NCBI GenBank assembly: GCA_025526915.1
Contig: JAHLKH010000020.1
Span: 1 to 64,000, forward strand
Reading direction: 5' to 3'
Length of the DNA: 64,000 bases
DNA from: Entophlyctis helioformis
Taxonomy: Eukaryota > Chytridiomycota > Chytridiomycetes > Chytridiales > Chytriomycetaceae
A program made the translations under genes and the position numbers. The notes beneath the pieces are model-generated. The model was given only the letters and a program-made list of their open reading frames with translations. It was not told the origin of the DNA and did not search any database. Below are positions 40,684 through 52,950 of the stretch, in pieces; position 1 is the first letter of the stretch; each line of letters opens with the position of its first letter.

Positions 40684-40691
40684 TATATAAA
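40684..40691 (+). promoter_or_regulatory. TATA box of the SulP gene
   Basis: TATATAAA, about 250 bp before the start codon and directly after the ATTGG/GC cluster. It is one of the few clear TATA boxes in the window. Confidence 0.65.
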
Positions 40692-40937
40692 GAGCGGGCG
40701 GCTGCGGTCGAGTGTCTGCCACGCCGGCCTGTCTCTGCTCTCGTGAGTGAGCCTCTCTGCGCTGCCTGCCGTATGCGAGTCATCGGCCAGTCATCTGCCA
40801 GTCGCCTGTTGCAGATGCACGTGCGCCATTGTGTGCGCCATCGCATCCGTCCATCTGCAACACCTGCGCCGTGCAATCCATGCATGCCTGCTGACAACCA
40901 CTGCCGCTGTCACTCGCATCCAGCCCAGCACCACACC

Positions 40938-43380
40938 ATGTCTGGCAAAGCCAAGTACCCGTCGCAGCTGTCCACCTTCCTCTCGTCCGCGTCGTCGCTC
41001 GCCCGCAACGCTCCCCGCAACTCCGTCGCCTATGTGTCGTCCCTCTTCCCGATCGCTACGTGGCTGCCCAAGTACAACACCAACTGGTTCTCCGGCGACC
41101 TCATTGCCGGCCTCACCGTCGCCATCATTGTCATCCCGCAGGCTCTCGCCTACGCCAAGCTGGCAGGCGTGCCCGTCGAGTTTGGCCTGTACACGTCGTT
41201 TGTGGGTGCTCTCATCTACTGCCTGTTCGCGACGAGCAAGGGTATGTTGCCATGGCATGTACGGATCTGGCGTGCGTGTGGACGCTGTCGCTTACCACTC
41301 GTCTCTGCCTCACCGCTCATCGACTCGCCTCGCTCTTCGCCGCAGACGTTACCATTGGCGCGACTGCTGTCCTCTCCGTGCTGACTGGACAGGTCGCCGC
41401 GACTTACAACTCTGACAAGGCCATTGATCCCGTCGTGTTTGCCGTCTCGGTTGCGTTCGTCACGGGCATTATCGAGACAGCCATTGGCCTTCTGCGCCTC
41501 GGTATCCTCGTCGACTTTATCCCAACGTACGTTGCCATGTGCCAGCCCATGCCCTTGTCTGCAGATCCAGATCTTGACCGACTCTTGTTTTCATCCTGTG
41601 CTCACTCCCATGCTCATCGGCATCCATCCGTCGCGCCAGTCCTGTCATTGTCGGTTTCACGACTGGCGCTGGTCTGACCATCATCTGTGGCCAAGTATCT
41701 GGCATGCTCGGAATCACAGGCGTCGACACCAACGAGGCCGCCTACCGCATCGTCATCAACACGCTCGGCAAGCTTGACAAGATCAAGATCGATGCTGCGT
41801 TTGGTCTCTCTGCTCTCGCCGTCCTGCTCATCTTCCGCTTCGGCACCGCCTACCTCGTCAAGCGCGGCAACAGCTGGGCAATCTGGCTCGGCTACTCATC
41901 CAACGCTATTGTCATGATTGTCGTCACCCTCATCTCGTTCTGGTACAACCAGGGCTCGTCGTCGCTCAGAATCCGCGTCGTCGGCAACGTGCCCAAGGGC
42001 CTGAGCTACATCAAGGTGCCCACCATCCCTGACTTTGGCCGGGTGATACAAGCGTCCGTTACAGTCGTCGTCGTCGGTATCCTTGAGCACATTGCCGTCA
42101 CCAAGTCGTTTGGCCGCATCAACGGCTACACGCCTGATGCCAACCAGGAGATTGTCGCGCTTGGCCTCACCAACTTGATCGGCTCCTTCTTTGGCGGCTA
42201 CCCTGCCACCGGCTCGTTCTCGCGATCTGCCATCAAGTCGCGCTCGGGTGTGCGCACGCCGCTTGCTGGTGTCTACACGGGCACCGTTGTGCTCCTGTCC
42301 ATCTACTTCTTTACGCCGCTGTTCTACTTCATCCCCAACGCCGGTCTGTCTGCGCTCATCATCAACGCCATCTCGGACCTGATTGTGCGTCCCTCGACGC
42401 TCCAGCAGCTGTACAACATTGAGATCCTCGATCTGTTGTCGGCCGTGATCGCGTTCGTGTTCACCATCTTCTTCTCGATCGAAATCGGCATCTTTGTGTC
42501 GGTTAGCTTCTCTGTCCTTGTGCTCCTCGTCCGCCTCGCTCGTCCGCGGTACCAGGTTCTCCTGCGCGAGGAGAGCGGCAACTGGATCGGCAACGACGAC
42601 GCTTTCATCGACGACACGGTAGACCCCAAGGTGCAGGTGTCGCCCCCGGGCATCTTTGTGTTCCGCGTCGAGGAGTCGCTCACGTACCCGAACTCGGCGT
42701 ACCTCAACGACCGGATCAAGGAGTGGGTGTTCAAGCACGCGCAGTATGGTGGCGCCAACGTGCCGCCCTCGCAGCGGCTGTGGTCGGACAACCTGCAGGA
42801 AGAGGCGCTCGCCATCCAGCAGGAACGCGAAAAGGCCAGCTCCAACGCTGTTGATGCGTACGGCAAGGGTGGCAAGGACATCTGGCTGGCCGAGGACAAG
42901 CCGCTGCCCCGCCTCCGTGCCATTGTCTTTGACCTCTCGGCCGTCAACTGGATCGACGCCACGGGCCTGCAGACCCTCGTTGACCTCAAGCGCGATCTTG
43001 AACGCTTTGGCGGCGGCCGCGTGCCCTTTTACTTTGTGCACGTGCGCCACCGCTTTGGTCGTGTGCTCACTTACTTTGCCGAGCTGCTCCCCGCGCCGGC
43101 CGAGGACCTCACGCCCGTGTCATCGGCTACGAACGAGAGCAAGTCGCCGCAGAGCGAGGGACCGAGCGCGCGCAACAGTCTGCAAGATGACATTGAGCGT
43201 GCTGATGCTGCCGGCGACTATGCGAGCGACGATTTCGCCAAAGGCTTTGGTGCACGCAACCCGACGCGGTTCTATCGCACCATTGACGAGGCGGTCGAGG
43301 ACGCCCTCTACCACATTCGCGTGCAGGACGAGGCGTCGACTCGTGTTGCGCACGTTGCAGACACGCCAGTCACTGTTTAG
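40938..43380 (+). CDS. SulP/SLC26 family anion (sulfate) transporter
   Basis: Exons 40938-41241, 41346-41526 and 41640-43380. The membrane part carries SulP signatures: GDLIAGLTVAIIVIPQALAYAKLAG, IGATAVLSVLTGQ, and TNLIGSFFGGYPATGSFSRSA. A cytoplasmic STAS domain follows, with AIVFDLSAVNWIDATGLQTL, typical of regulatory STAS modules. SulP proteins move sulfate or related anions with protons or by exchange. About 12 transmembrane segments are apparent. The Ser/Asp-rich C-terminal tail could be regulated by phosphorylation (inference). Confidence 0.95.
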
Positions 43381-43597
43381 TCGATCATGTATTCTATCAC
43401 TGTATTCGTTGGTTGCGGGAATGAATCCAACAGTCGTCCCAGAAGACCCTGCAGATGCTGACTGATCTGGCGGAGCGACCATCGGGCGTGGGCGGGCCAC
43501 TGATCGCCGACGATGGCATGGCATGGCATGACATGACTGTCAAAGGCCCGAGCGATTCTTACCCCCATCTGGGCAACTCGACAGCAGATCCAGAGCG

Positions 43598-44817
43598 ATG
43601 CCAGTCCAAGTCACGACGCACACCAGCACCGATGGCGCACAGACCATTCTGTCGTACGAGCTGACCAACGACAGCGGCACCCTGAGCGCACGGGTCATTG
43701 ACTACGGCGCAACGCTCACGCACCTGGTGGCCACGACCCGTGCGGGCGACAAGCGGGACATTGTTCTGGGCTTCGACGACCCGTTCGATGTCGTCAAGGT
43801 TGGCCAGAAGCAGAACCCGTACTTTGGCTCGCTCGTGGGCAGGTCCTGCAACCGGTGTGTGCCCTTTGCTGTCCTGCCTGTCCTGCTAGTCTGGCTGGCC
43901 GGCTGGCTGGCTGGCTGTCTGGTGCACAGCAGCCGTCCGCTGACTCCCCGCACTCGACCAGCACGGCCCACGGCAAGTTCACGCTCAATGCCACCGAGTA
44001 CACTCTGCCCGTCAACAACGGCCCCAACGCGCTGCACGGCGGCATCGTGGGCTTCGACAAGCGCTTCTGGTCGTCGCGCATCGTCTCGCAGTCCCCGCCG
44101 CGCATCGCTCTGACCCTGACCTCGCTCGACGGCGATCAGGGATACCCAGGCACCCTCCACGTGACCGTCGAGTACACCCTCACGGCCACCGACCTCGACA
44201 TCACGTATGCCGCGGCGCTGGACGCCGACACGCCGGCCGGCCTGCGCACCTACGTCAACCTGACCAGCCACCCGTACTTTAACCTGGACGGCTGCCACGT
44301 GCCTACGGTGCACGACACGCAGATTGCGATGCCAGGCGTGGCCGGACACCTTGCGCTCGACAACCACCAGATCCCGACTGGCGAGATGGTGCCCTTCTCG
44401 TCGCCCACACACACCGCCCATGACTTCCGGGCCGCGAAACCCGTCTCGGCCGACCTGCATGCCGTGCAGCAGTTCCGCGGGTACGACCACTACTACATCC
44501 GCGCCTCGGCCGCCGACCCCAGTCTCGCGCTGCTCGCCGTCGCCGAGTCCAAGACGTCCGGCCTGTCGCTGAGCCTGCTGACCACCGCGGCGGGATTCCA
44601 GTTTTATACCGGAAACTGGCTGGACGGCGGGATCGGCGGCAAGGCGACTCAGCCTGGCGGCACCACCTACGGCGCTTACGCTGGGTTCTGTATGGAGCCG
44701 TCGGCACCGCCCAACGGTATCAACAACCCTGCCTACGCGTCGCTCGTCACGATCGGTGCCGGCGAAACGTGGTCTCAGCGCGCCGTCTACCGCATCGGCG
44801 GCCTCCTCGACTCCTAA
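43598..44817 (+). CDS. Aldose 1-epimerase (galactose mutarotase)
   Basis: Exons 43598-43854 and 43962-44817. The start ARVIDYGATLTHLVA and DIVLGFDDPFDV, the junction-spanning NR/TAHGKFTLNATEY, and NALHGGIVGFDKRFW (first catalytic His), HPYFNLDG (second His) and GFCMEPSAPPNGIN (catalytic Glu) place it in the GalM family. It interconverts alpha- and beta-anomers of aldoses, feeding the Leloir pathway. It appears cytosolic and full length. The intron holds CTGG repeats near 43892-43920. Confidence 0.95.
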
Positions 44818-44955
44818 CTCCCTCTGCCCCTATGCCTGCCAAAGTGTGTGTTTGTTTTTACAACAAGCTTTCATTGTCCTGGTTATAAGTGTATGTATGC
44901 AGGCAAAGAGTTGGCGGTCGTGGTAGTGGTAAGGCGATACACAACCACACGTCCA

Positions 44956-47491
44956 TCACCGACGAGGTTGGTGGCTGGATGCGAGCACAGTCAGCCGCCG
45001 CGCGAGCAGAGCCGATAGAATGATAACCAGAGCCGTCCGCCAGCGTGAGGCGAACAGTATCGACCATACGGACCAGCGCGACTGTGGCGTCTTTGGCCGA
45101 TCCGAATACACAGACGGTGCAGACGAAGAAGACGATGAAGAGAGCGTGTTGCCGAAGCGGCTGGCGGGTGCTGGTCTGCCCACTGTAAACCCAGACGACG
45201 GCGGCGCCGATGTGGGATCGCTGCCCGACGATGGCGTGCGGAACAAAAGCGCTGCTATGCGGCCAAGCCAGCTACGCGGTGTCGGCCGAGCTGCCGGCCT
45301 GCCATTCATCCCGTCACCGGCCACCGGCTGACTAGTCAACGGCGTTCTGAGTGATCCGACAGACGGCCGCAACAGCCGCCCAGCCTGCTGGCTGGTGTTG
45401 GCGTGGTGCTGTTTGGAAATCGACATGTACAGGGCACGGTCAGGCGACAGCGAGTCTGACGACTGTTTGTGCTGGGCCGCGTGTTCCTGGATGGGCGTCA
45501 TCCGGAACCCGGTCAGGGATGTGAGGGACTTGGCAGACGGCGTGCGGCTCAGGCCCGAGCCCGATCGGTACTCCTGCACACGAAGGAGCACCTGCAGGTC
45601 GGCCGCCGACTTGACTTTGGGCGGCTTGCCGGACACGGACGACACGCTTCCGTCGCTGGCGTAGATGGTGGGGAGACCCGACTGTCCACCGGCGTGCCCA
45701 CCGGCGTGCCCAACAGACGCTTGCGATGCCATGACATTGGCTTGTGTTGGCGTCGCAGTCGTTGACGTGGTAATGGAAAAGTTGGACTGAGCGTCGTGCC
45801 AGACTTCAGACGCGACGCCACTGTTGCTGCCAAAAGCAAATCGTATCGAGGGGCCGTGGGTCGGGGTGTGCGGCGGTGTCATGAACTGCATGTCGTCTTC
45901 CTGCTCCAATCCTGGCTCGTCGCTCTCCGACAGCCGGGCCAGCATCTTGGCATGCAGCCGTGTCTCGTGCATGGGCGGGATAGTCGATCCAAAGGATGTG
46001 ATGATGGGGCAAATGTACGGCGACAGCGGATGCACATTGTCCGTGCCACCAAACGCTTTGCATCGTCCAGGCAGGCAGCGTCAGCCGTGTATCCATAGGC
46101 CGCACATGGCGGTGTCAACGATGGTCGATTGAGTCTCACCTGACGGGATGTTCTCGATCGGCAGATGGCTTGGCAGCTCTTTTGTGGAAATAAAGCGCAG
46201 CCGCTCTGTTGCATCAGCAGTAAGCGCCGTTCGCACCATGGACCATATGCCAGCATGGATCCATCCGTAGTTGAGCACGAGCACCTGGCCGATCAGCTGC
46301 GGAAAGTGCTTTTGGAAGATCTCGTAAAACAGCGGCACGAGCTCGTAGTTCTGGCGGTGAGGGCCGTCACACCGTGGTTAGTCGCGAATAATAGTGTGCG
46401 GCCAACCATGGTGACTTGCCATGTTTGAGACGCCAAACCCGTTTAGATCCACAACAATCAGAACCTGAAAGAAAGCCGGGTCTGGCTGCTGTGTATCTGA
46501 TGCCGCCGAGCCATTGCTGGATGTGCTTGACGATGCTGATCCAGACCCAACCTTGGCTGTCGACAACGTAGAGGGTTTTGTGGGGGTGGCCCACGTCGGC
46601 ATGCTTGCCGCTGAAGCCGGCTCCGAGTAGTTGAGGCCGTGCAGCCACCGCCGCACAATATCCAAGGCAAAGATGACACACATGCGCAGATCCTCAATCT
46701 CGATGCCATCGCTTGACGGCCGGAAGTGGCGCGGTGCAATGTGGACGACGGGATGGCCAGATGCGTCAGTTTTCCAAAACTGGAACAGGCCTTGCTGCAA
46801 GTATGAGATGGCGCGTGGGCTGAGCGTCTCGAAGCAGAGCTGCGACAGGGAGTGCGTGAGGCGCCAGTCGATGTGTGCAATGAGCGCCGTTTCTGCATGT
46901 GCGATGTTGAACTTGTGCTTCTTGAGGAACCGCAGGAGCAGCGCTGTGGGGGTTGATCAAGAGGGCGGCGCATCCAGCCCAGACAGCGCGACGGAAGCAC
47001 CGTGGCATGCGCATGCAAGCACGCACAAGCGACGCCGTTGCCGTCGATGAGCCATCGACGATTGGGCCACCGTCCGAGTCGCCGCCGTCAGATTGAATCG
47101 GTGTGAGCGACAAGCTTCGTTGCAGGCAAGCCAGCAGGCGACGGCCGCTGCAGCTGCCCGTGGCATGCGCTGTGGTGCGTTGTGCTATGCGATGCTGTGC
47201 TGCTGGCCCTCTTGCCTGCCATGCACGCCTCGATGCATGCAGTCTGCGCCAGAGAGCGCCCGGCCGCCCCCCGCCACGTCCATCGCCGGCCGCCCAGCCG
47301 TCCCCACGGCAGCGACTCCAGAACGCACCTTTGTCAACGACGATTTCCGCCAGGTGGGCCAGCTCATGCGACGACAGGTTGAGCGACGTCTTGTTGCGTG
47401 TGATGCTGTCGACCAGGTAGTGCTGCAGCGTCGTGATGTCCTGCGAGTGCCGCGCAGCCAGCACCGTCCAGTCGTCCGTCTTGAGCACCAT
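44956..47491 (-). CDS. CRAL-TRIO (Sec14-like) domain protein with C-terminal membrane anchor
   Basis: Exons 47329-47491, 46420-46943, 46140-46350 and 44956-46055. The CRAL-TRIO-N helix bundle (ALLLRFLKKHKFNIAHAE) precedes a lipid-binding lobe with VLIVVDLNGFGVSNM and, after the intron, NYELVPLFYEIFQKHFPQL and VLNYGWIHAGIW; the lobe ends AFGGTDN. A long Ser/Thr-rich region and a C-terminal hydrophobic segment (WRTALVIILSALLARRL) suggest a tail-anchored lipid-transfer protein. A Thr/Ser/Ala-rich insert interrupts the lobe. The second intron (46351-46419) uses a GC donor (ATG/GCAAGT) and joins the conserved motif in phase. The first intron is 385 nt. Confidence 0.88.
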
Positions 47492-47550
47492 CGTGTGGAC
47501 CAAGGGCAAGCCGCCGGCGCGCACGGCCCGCGCATCCCAGCTGCTGCGGT

Positions 47551-47591
47551 GTGTCACGTGAATTCCTGTCACGTGAATGCCTGTCACGTGA
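47551..47591. promoter_or_regulatory. Three tandem CACGTG E-boxes
   Basis: CACGTG at 47555-47560, 47570-47575 and 47585-47590, each within GTCACGTGA and spaced exactly 15 bp. They lie in the 158-bp divergent promoter between the CRAL-TRIO gene and AATF/Bfr2. CACGTG is bound by bHLH factors such as Cbf1 or, in animals, MYC/MAX. Confidence 0.75.
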
Positions 47592-47649
47592 TGCAGAGCC
47601 GCATGCGGCCTTTTTTGTTGGGCTTTGTGCAGCATGCGCCGGCACCACC

Positions 47650-49634
47650 ATGGCACCGGGCATCGTTAGAAAGGGCAAGAAGACGCTGGGCGAGCGGCTG
47701 GCCGAGCTCGCCAACCCCTCGCCAGACGACTTTGACCCCGAGAACGCTGGCCCCGACGCGCTCGCCCAGTCGGACGGCGGTGAGGCCGACGACGATGCGC
47801 TCGACCTGCACGACTCGTCCCGCGACCACTACGTCGACGTGGGCCGCAGTGCGCTGCGTGGTGCGCTTGGTGTGGACATGGAGGACGTCAAGTACTCGGG
47901 CAAGCGGGTCTCGCGCGGCGCTCTCTACGACGAGGACGACGACGAGGAGGATGACGAAGAGGAGGCGACGACGACGACGATGAGGACGACGAAGAAGAGG
48001 ATGAGGACGCTGAGGACGGCGGCGACAGCGAGGAAGACCAAAGCATGGCATCCGACAACGACGACGACGACGACAGCGACGACGACGGCGACGGCAGCGA
48101 AGATGCCGACCAGGACAAGCAGGCCCGCATGATGTCTGAGCTGGCCCGCCTCGAGTCTGACGAGAAGAAGATGATCCACACGCTGTCGCAGTCGGCCAAG
48201 GCCGACGTCGAGAAGGGCCGCCATGTCCGTGCGCAGCTGGTACGTCCCTGCGGCCTCGCCTGCATAATCGATCGTGCTCGCTGGCTGCAGCTCGCTGACC
48301 GTATTTTTTTTTTCTCGTGCACGCCTGCCTGGCCACATCCACACAGGCGCTCTGGGAATCGCTCCTCGAGATCCGCATCCGCATCCAGAAGATTGTCGAT
48401 CTGGCCAACAGACTGCCCCAGCCGGACGTGTACGCCAGCGTGCTTGAGGCGGCCGCCGAGTTCCAGGCCTCCCCATCGAGTGCGATCGGCGCAGAGGTTC
48501 TGCAGACGGCTTCGTCTGAGCTTGTCGCGCTTCTCAACGATCTTGTCTCGATCCGCTTGGTGCGTTGCCTCTCGTCTCCCTGCTGCTAGTCCTTCTGGCA
48601 CTGTCGCTTACATGGCCGGACACCATTGCCTGTCTGCCTGCCTGCCTGTCTGCCTGCCTGTCTGTCTGCTTTGTCTTGCAGGAACTCGTCGCAAGAAACC
48701 CTCTGTCAAAGATCGCTGGCTCCGACGCCATCTCTCGCAAGCGCAAGCACAGCCTGGTCGACGTTATTGCCGAGGACGACGGCGAGCCGACTGACAAGCA
48801 CGCACGTCTTGCTGCCGCCTTTGACGATGTCATCGCCCCTCTCGACGCTGGGTTTGTCGCGTTCCGTGACGAGACCATTGACAAGTGGAACAGCAAGGTC
48901 CAGGTTGCCAGCGGCATTCCTCTGCAGAAGAAGTTCAAAGTGATCAACCAGGTATGCCGAGCATTCTCGTGCATACACTCTGTACTCTTTGGCGCCATGC
49001 AATGCTCACACGATTCCCTTTATCCAACCTCTGTACTCAATGTTTGTAGAGCATCGTGTCCCAGATCCACCAGATCCTTCAGGACCGTGAGCGTCTTGTC
49101 AAGCGCACGCAGCTCTCCCGCTCAGACTACCCCATCATCGGCAAGCCCGTTGCGGCCCGTCCCTCTGAGCAAGAGCTTGCCGAGCAGGCGGCTGAGCAGC
49201 AGGCATCGGGCATCTCTGACGAGCAGCGCGACAAGCATCTGAGCAACTACGACGTTGAAATCTTTGACGATTCCGACTACTACCAGCAGCTGCTCAAGGA
49301 GCTCATCGAGAGCCGCATGGCCGAGACGGACGACCCCATCATGCTCGGCATGAAGTTTGCCCAGCTCAAGCAGATGAACAAGCGCAACAAGAAAAAGGTC
49401 GACACCAAGGCATCCAAGGGCCGCAAGGTCCGCTACCACGTGCACGAGAAACTGCAAAACTTTATGGCATCTGAGCCGCGCGGTTACTGGCACGAGGAGA
49501 TGATCTCGGAGCTGTTTGCCAGCCTCTTTGGCCGCCAGTCCAAGGGATCGGCCCAGGCTGATGCCCAAGACACTGCTGGCGACGCCCCGACCGTGCAGAT
49601 CACTGCCACCGACGGCTTCAAGATCCTTGGTTGA
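47650..49634 (+). CDS. AATF/Bfr2 ribosome-biogenesis factor
   Basis: Exons 47650-48239, 48347-48559, 48682-48951 and 49050-49634. The N-terminus (KKTLGERLAELANPSPDDFDPE) and the acidic stretch are typical; the middle AATF domain contains LESDEKKMIHTLSQSAKADVEKG, and the C-terminal domain DVEIFDDSDYYQQLLKELIE and SKGRKVRYHVHEKLQNFM. In yeast Bfr2 and human AATF the protein belongs to the small-subunit processome that makes 18S rRNA. Within the acidic tract the frame shifts by one near 47965, probably a miscounted G. Beyond this the gene is complete. Confidence 0.92.
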
Positions 49635-50179
49635 AGCCACTTGACTGGCAAGTCTCTTGTGTATCTGTAATTTAACCCGTTTTAATGCATCTCTTTATGA
49701 TTGCGTCTGTGTTTGGTCATACCCTCCCTCCCTCCCGTCTGCTTGTCTGCCTTTGCTTGCTTGTCTGCCCCTCGTCCATCCTCTCCTGCCCTTCAGCACA
49801 CTCGCGCGCATTAAGCCGGCGTGGCTCCCTTGCCCATGGGGTCAACCGTGACATTGCAGCGCGGACATCAACTGCACCACCGCTCCTTCGCGCCGGTCTC
49901 CTGGCTGCGATCCACGAATGGTGGTGCGACGAGTCTCTCTTTGGCCAACCGACTTGATCGTGTCGTCAGTGCCGTGAGTGACTCACACATTCCGCACAAT
50001 GAAATTTTGCATTCAAAAACAAAAGTGTGCCGCTCGGAACCCGGAAGCAGTCGCGCCACGCGAACAAAAAAAAAGAGCGGCCAGCCTGAAACCAAATGGT
50101 GCAATCCTATTGGCCGCAAGATCTCCGTGCTGCTTTATAAGTGGGGTAATCCCACAGTCGACCATCACCATCACCAATA
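49635..50179. promoter_or_regulatory. Promoter region of haem peroxidase 1
   Basis: A 545-bp region without a supported gene. It has CTTGTCTGCC-like low complexity in the first half, an A-rich run near 50071-50080, an inverted CCAAT box (ATTGG, about 50109) and a TATA-like TTTATAA at 50134-50140, about 40 bp before the start codon. Confidence 0.5.
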
Positions 50180-52590
50180 ATGAAATCGGCCGCCGTCCTT
50201 GTCGCTGCCCTTGCTGGAACTGCCGGCGTTGCCAATGCCGCTGGCACTGCCAACTACAAGCCCGACTACAAGGCCGTCCGCGCTCTCATGACCGACACCA
50301 AGTTCCTGACGCTCACAACGTAAGCCATGCTTGCTTGCTGCCCGCGACACACGCACGTGCGGTGCACCATTAGAATGCCACGCTGCCTGTATGGGCAACA
50401 TGCTGACTCCACATCCACACATGCATCAGCCCCTGTGTTGCTCCCAACTCCAAGCGGTTCATCTCCGCTGAATGGATCCGCACTGTGTTCCACGACGCTG
50501 CCACCTACGACAAGAACACCGGCACCGGCGGTATCGACGGCAGTATCGGCCTCGAGCTGCAGCGTCCCGAGAACGCCGGTGACGCAATCAGGGACTCGCT
50601 GAGCCAGTTCCGTGCATTTAACCAGGATGGCGTGTCCATGGCCGACATCACTGTCCTTGGTGCCATCATGGCAACACTGGTAAGGCGTCTTGCAACTGCT
50701 TGCTTGCATGGACCGCTTTCAACTCGCTTTCTGCCATACTCACTGCTTGGCTCTTGTGTGCTGCTTCCGACGATCGCGTCATTATCCAAAAGTCCTGCGG
50801 CGGCCCGGAGATCCCGTTCAGATACGGCCGCGCCGACACCAAGATTCCCAACGTCGACGGCTTGACCCCCATGCCTGACCAGCCCGTGCACGTCCATGCC
50901 GGCCAGTTCAAGCGCATGGGCTTCAACGCGACCGAGATGATCCAGCTCGTTGCCTGCGGCCATACGCTTGGCGGTGTCCACGCCCAGTTCCACCCTGAGC
51001 TCACCAACCAGCCCATGGCTGCATTCGACTCGACCCGCACCGTCTTTGACAATGCCGTCGCGGTCGAGTGGATCAACGGCTCGAGTAAGAACCCGCTTGC
51101 TCTGCCTGTCGGTGCTGGTGCACTTGGCACGAGCTCGGATGCCAACATCTACAACTCGGACGGCAACGTCACCATGAGCCGGTAAGCGTGCTGCGCATTG
51201 ACCACGCCTCATCGCTCCTCATCGTTCCCCATGGCTCACCAATGGCTCATGAACGGCTTTTATATTGCAGCCTCGCGTCTTCCAAGAAGGCGTTTGACGA
51301 TGCGTGCTCGCATGTGTTCAGCCGCATGTTCAACGAGGCAATTCCCAAGGAGACGGTGCTTTCAGACATTGTTGCGCCGTACCCTGTCACTGCCGGCTTC
51401 GACTCGAAGCTCATCAACGAGCTGTTCCATCTCCGCATCGGCACCATCAGAGTAAGTCCAGTCTGCATCCGACATGCTTGATCGCGATGCCCGCCTTACA
51501 GCGACTGACACTGGCATGGTGCGACGCACAGCTGTGGAAGATGGCTGGCACGTACAAGAATGTCACCCTCGACTACTACCGCCGCGACGGCACTCTGGGC
51601 GACCGCGCCGACCTCAATGTCAAGCCGTCAAAGACTCTTATGAACGGCTTGCTCGAGACGTGGGACTTTACGACCGGCAACAAGCCCATCGATCCCGTCA
51701 CTGGGTAAGCAGCCATCCACACGGGCCATGCAGATCACGCAGCAGATCCAGCTTCTGACATTTGATCCGTTTTGTGAATGGCCAGTATCTCGGGCATCAA
51801 GGTCACCGTGATCATGAACGACGGATCCGTGTATGCCGACAAGGAGGGCGGCGCGTTAATCCCCATCGACGACACGGTCCGTGTTGACGGTGGAGCCGGC
51901 TTCACCTGCAAGATCAAGAACGCTACTCCCGACACTCCCGGCGGTCTCCTCATCACGGTTGCTGTACGTGTCTCCTTGGCTTGCTCTGCCTTTCTGGCCA
52001 TGATCCAGCCCTGACATTGCTGTGACTGCGCAATGCAGGTCCTTGGTGGTGCCAACGAGAACGTGTTCATCACATACAAGCGTGCAGACGGCACTCTCGG
52101 TCCTCGTATCAAGGCCATCTACCGCCGTCCTCGCGATGGAACCCCCTACTCGTACTATGGCCTCCACATCCCCAACATCACGACGTTCGACCAAGGCCGC
52201 GGCATCTCTGCGTTTGGTGCTGTGGCTGTTCGTCCCGCTGGCGAGTCCATCGACATCAACCAGGGCATCTGGTTCAAGGCCGACTTCCCCATCGGCTGCA
52301 AGGCCAACCTCACGTTCCCCGAGGATCCGTTTGTGTTTGTCATGCCTCCTGCCACCACCACCGTTGCTCCGTCGTCCACCACGGCTGTTCCATCGGCCTC
52401 GACTGGATCCGCTGTTATTGGTGTTGCTACCACGATTGCTGGAGACAAGCCCGCCTACCCGTCCAACAGCCCCGTTACCGAGCCTACCACCGAGGAGCCT
52501 GGCGTCTACGCCAGCAGCGCTGTCGGTCTGCTCAGCGGCGTGGTTGGATCTGTCGTCTCTGCCGCCCTTGGCTGGATGGCGCTCTTCTAA
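50180..52590 (+). CDS. Secreted GPI-anchored haem peroxidase 1
   Basis: Exons 50180-50319, 50430-50679, 50793-51181, 51271-51451, 51532-51704, 51786-51963 and 52039-52590. A signal peptide (MKSAAVLVAALAGTAGVANA) precedes a plant/fungal/bacterial-type peroxidase domain. The distal site reads AEWIRTVFHDAATYD (Arg and His), then SCGGPEIPFRYGRADT, and the proximal haem ligand is His in IQLVACGHTLGG. A Thr/Ser/Ala/Pro-rich stem and a hydrophobic end (GLLSGVVGSVVSAALGWMALF) fit a GPI-anchor signal, placing the enzyme at the cell surface. The exact class and electron donor are unknown. All junctions are clean. Confidence 0.92.
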
Positions 52591-52950
52591 TCAGTGTTGG
52601 AGTGCGCGAATCAATGTCATAAAACCATGTACTGCATCAGCCGATCCCTTTTCTCTTCCTTGGTGCCGCCGGTATTCTCGCCGCAAAGCCGCACCAGTCG
52701 TGCGTGCCATTCTTGCCATGCTTGCCATGCGAGCCATCGGAATGCATGACAGGACGCCAAAGTGCTTCCGGCTCGCAATCTTTCAGCCAGTCAGACGCGC
52801 GCGGAAACCACCGCTTCCGATAGTCCCGCTGACCGGGATCCAATAACAAACACGCGCTTCCGGTGTCACAAAGAAATTTTCGTGCACAATGGGGCGACTG
52901 AACCCTTGGACGGCTATGGCGTGATTGTTCCCCACACATCACCAACACCA
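52591..52950. promoter_or_regulatory. Spacer between the tandem peroxidase genes
   Basis: This 360-bp region includes an ATAAAA-like signal near 52619 and a CCAAT box at about 52840. No strong TATA box is seen before the second gene. No other gene is supported. Confidence 0.4.

Larger units (their letters stand above)
40323..40937. promoter_or_regulatory. Promoter region of the SulP transporter
   Basis: A 615-bp interval without a supported gene. It contains the repeated ATTGGGCGGGC boxes and a TATA box listed separately, followed by a 5' leader of about 220 nt. Confidence 0.6.

Noticed and set aside
47491..47650. Overlap of the CRAL-TRIO gene with the frame extending to 47656
   Set aside because: The longer frame has no ATG with a better context and would cover the E-box promoter; the start at 47491 begins the conserved region.
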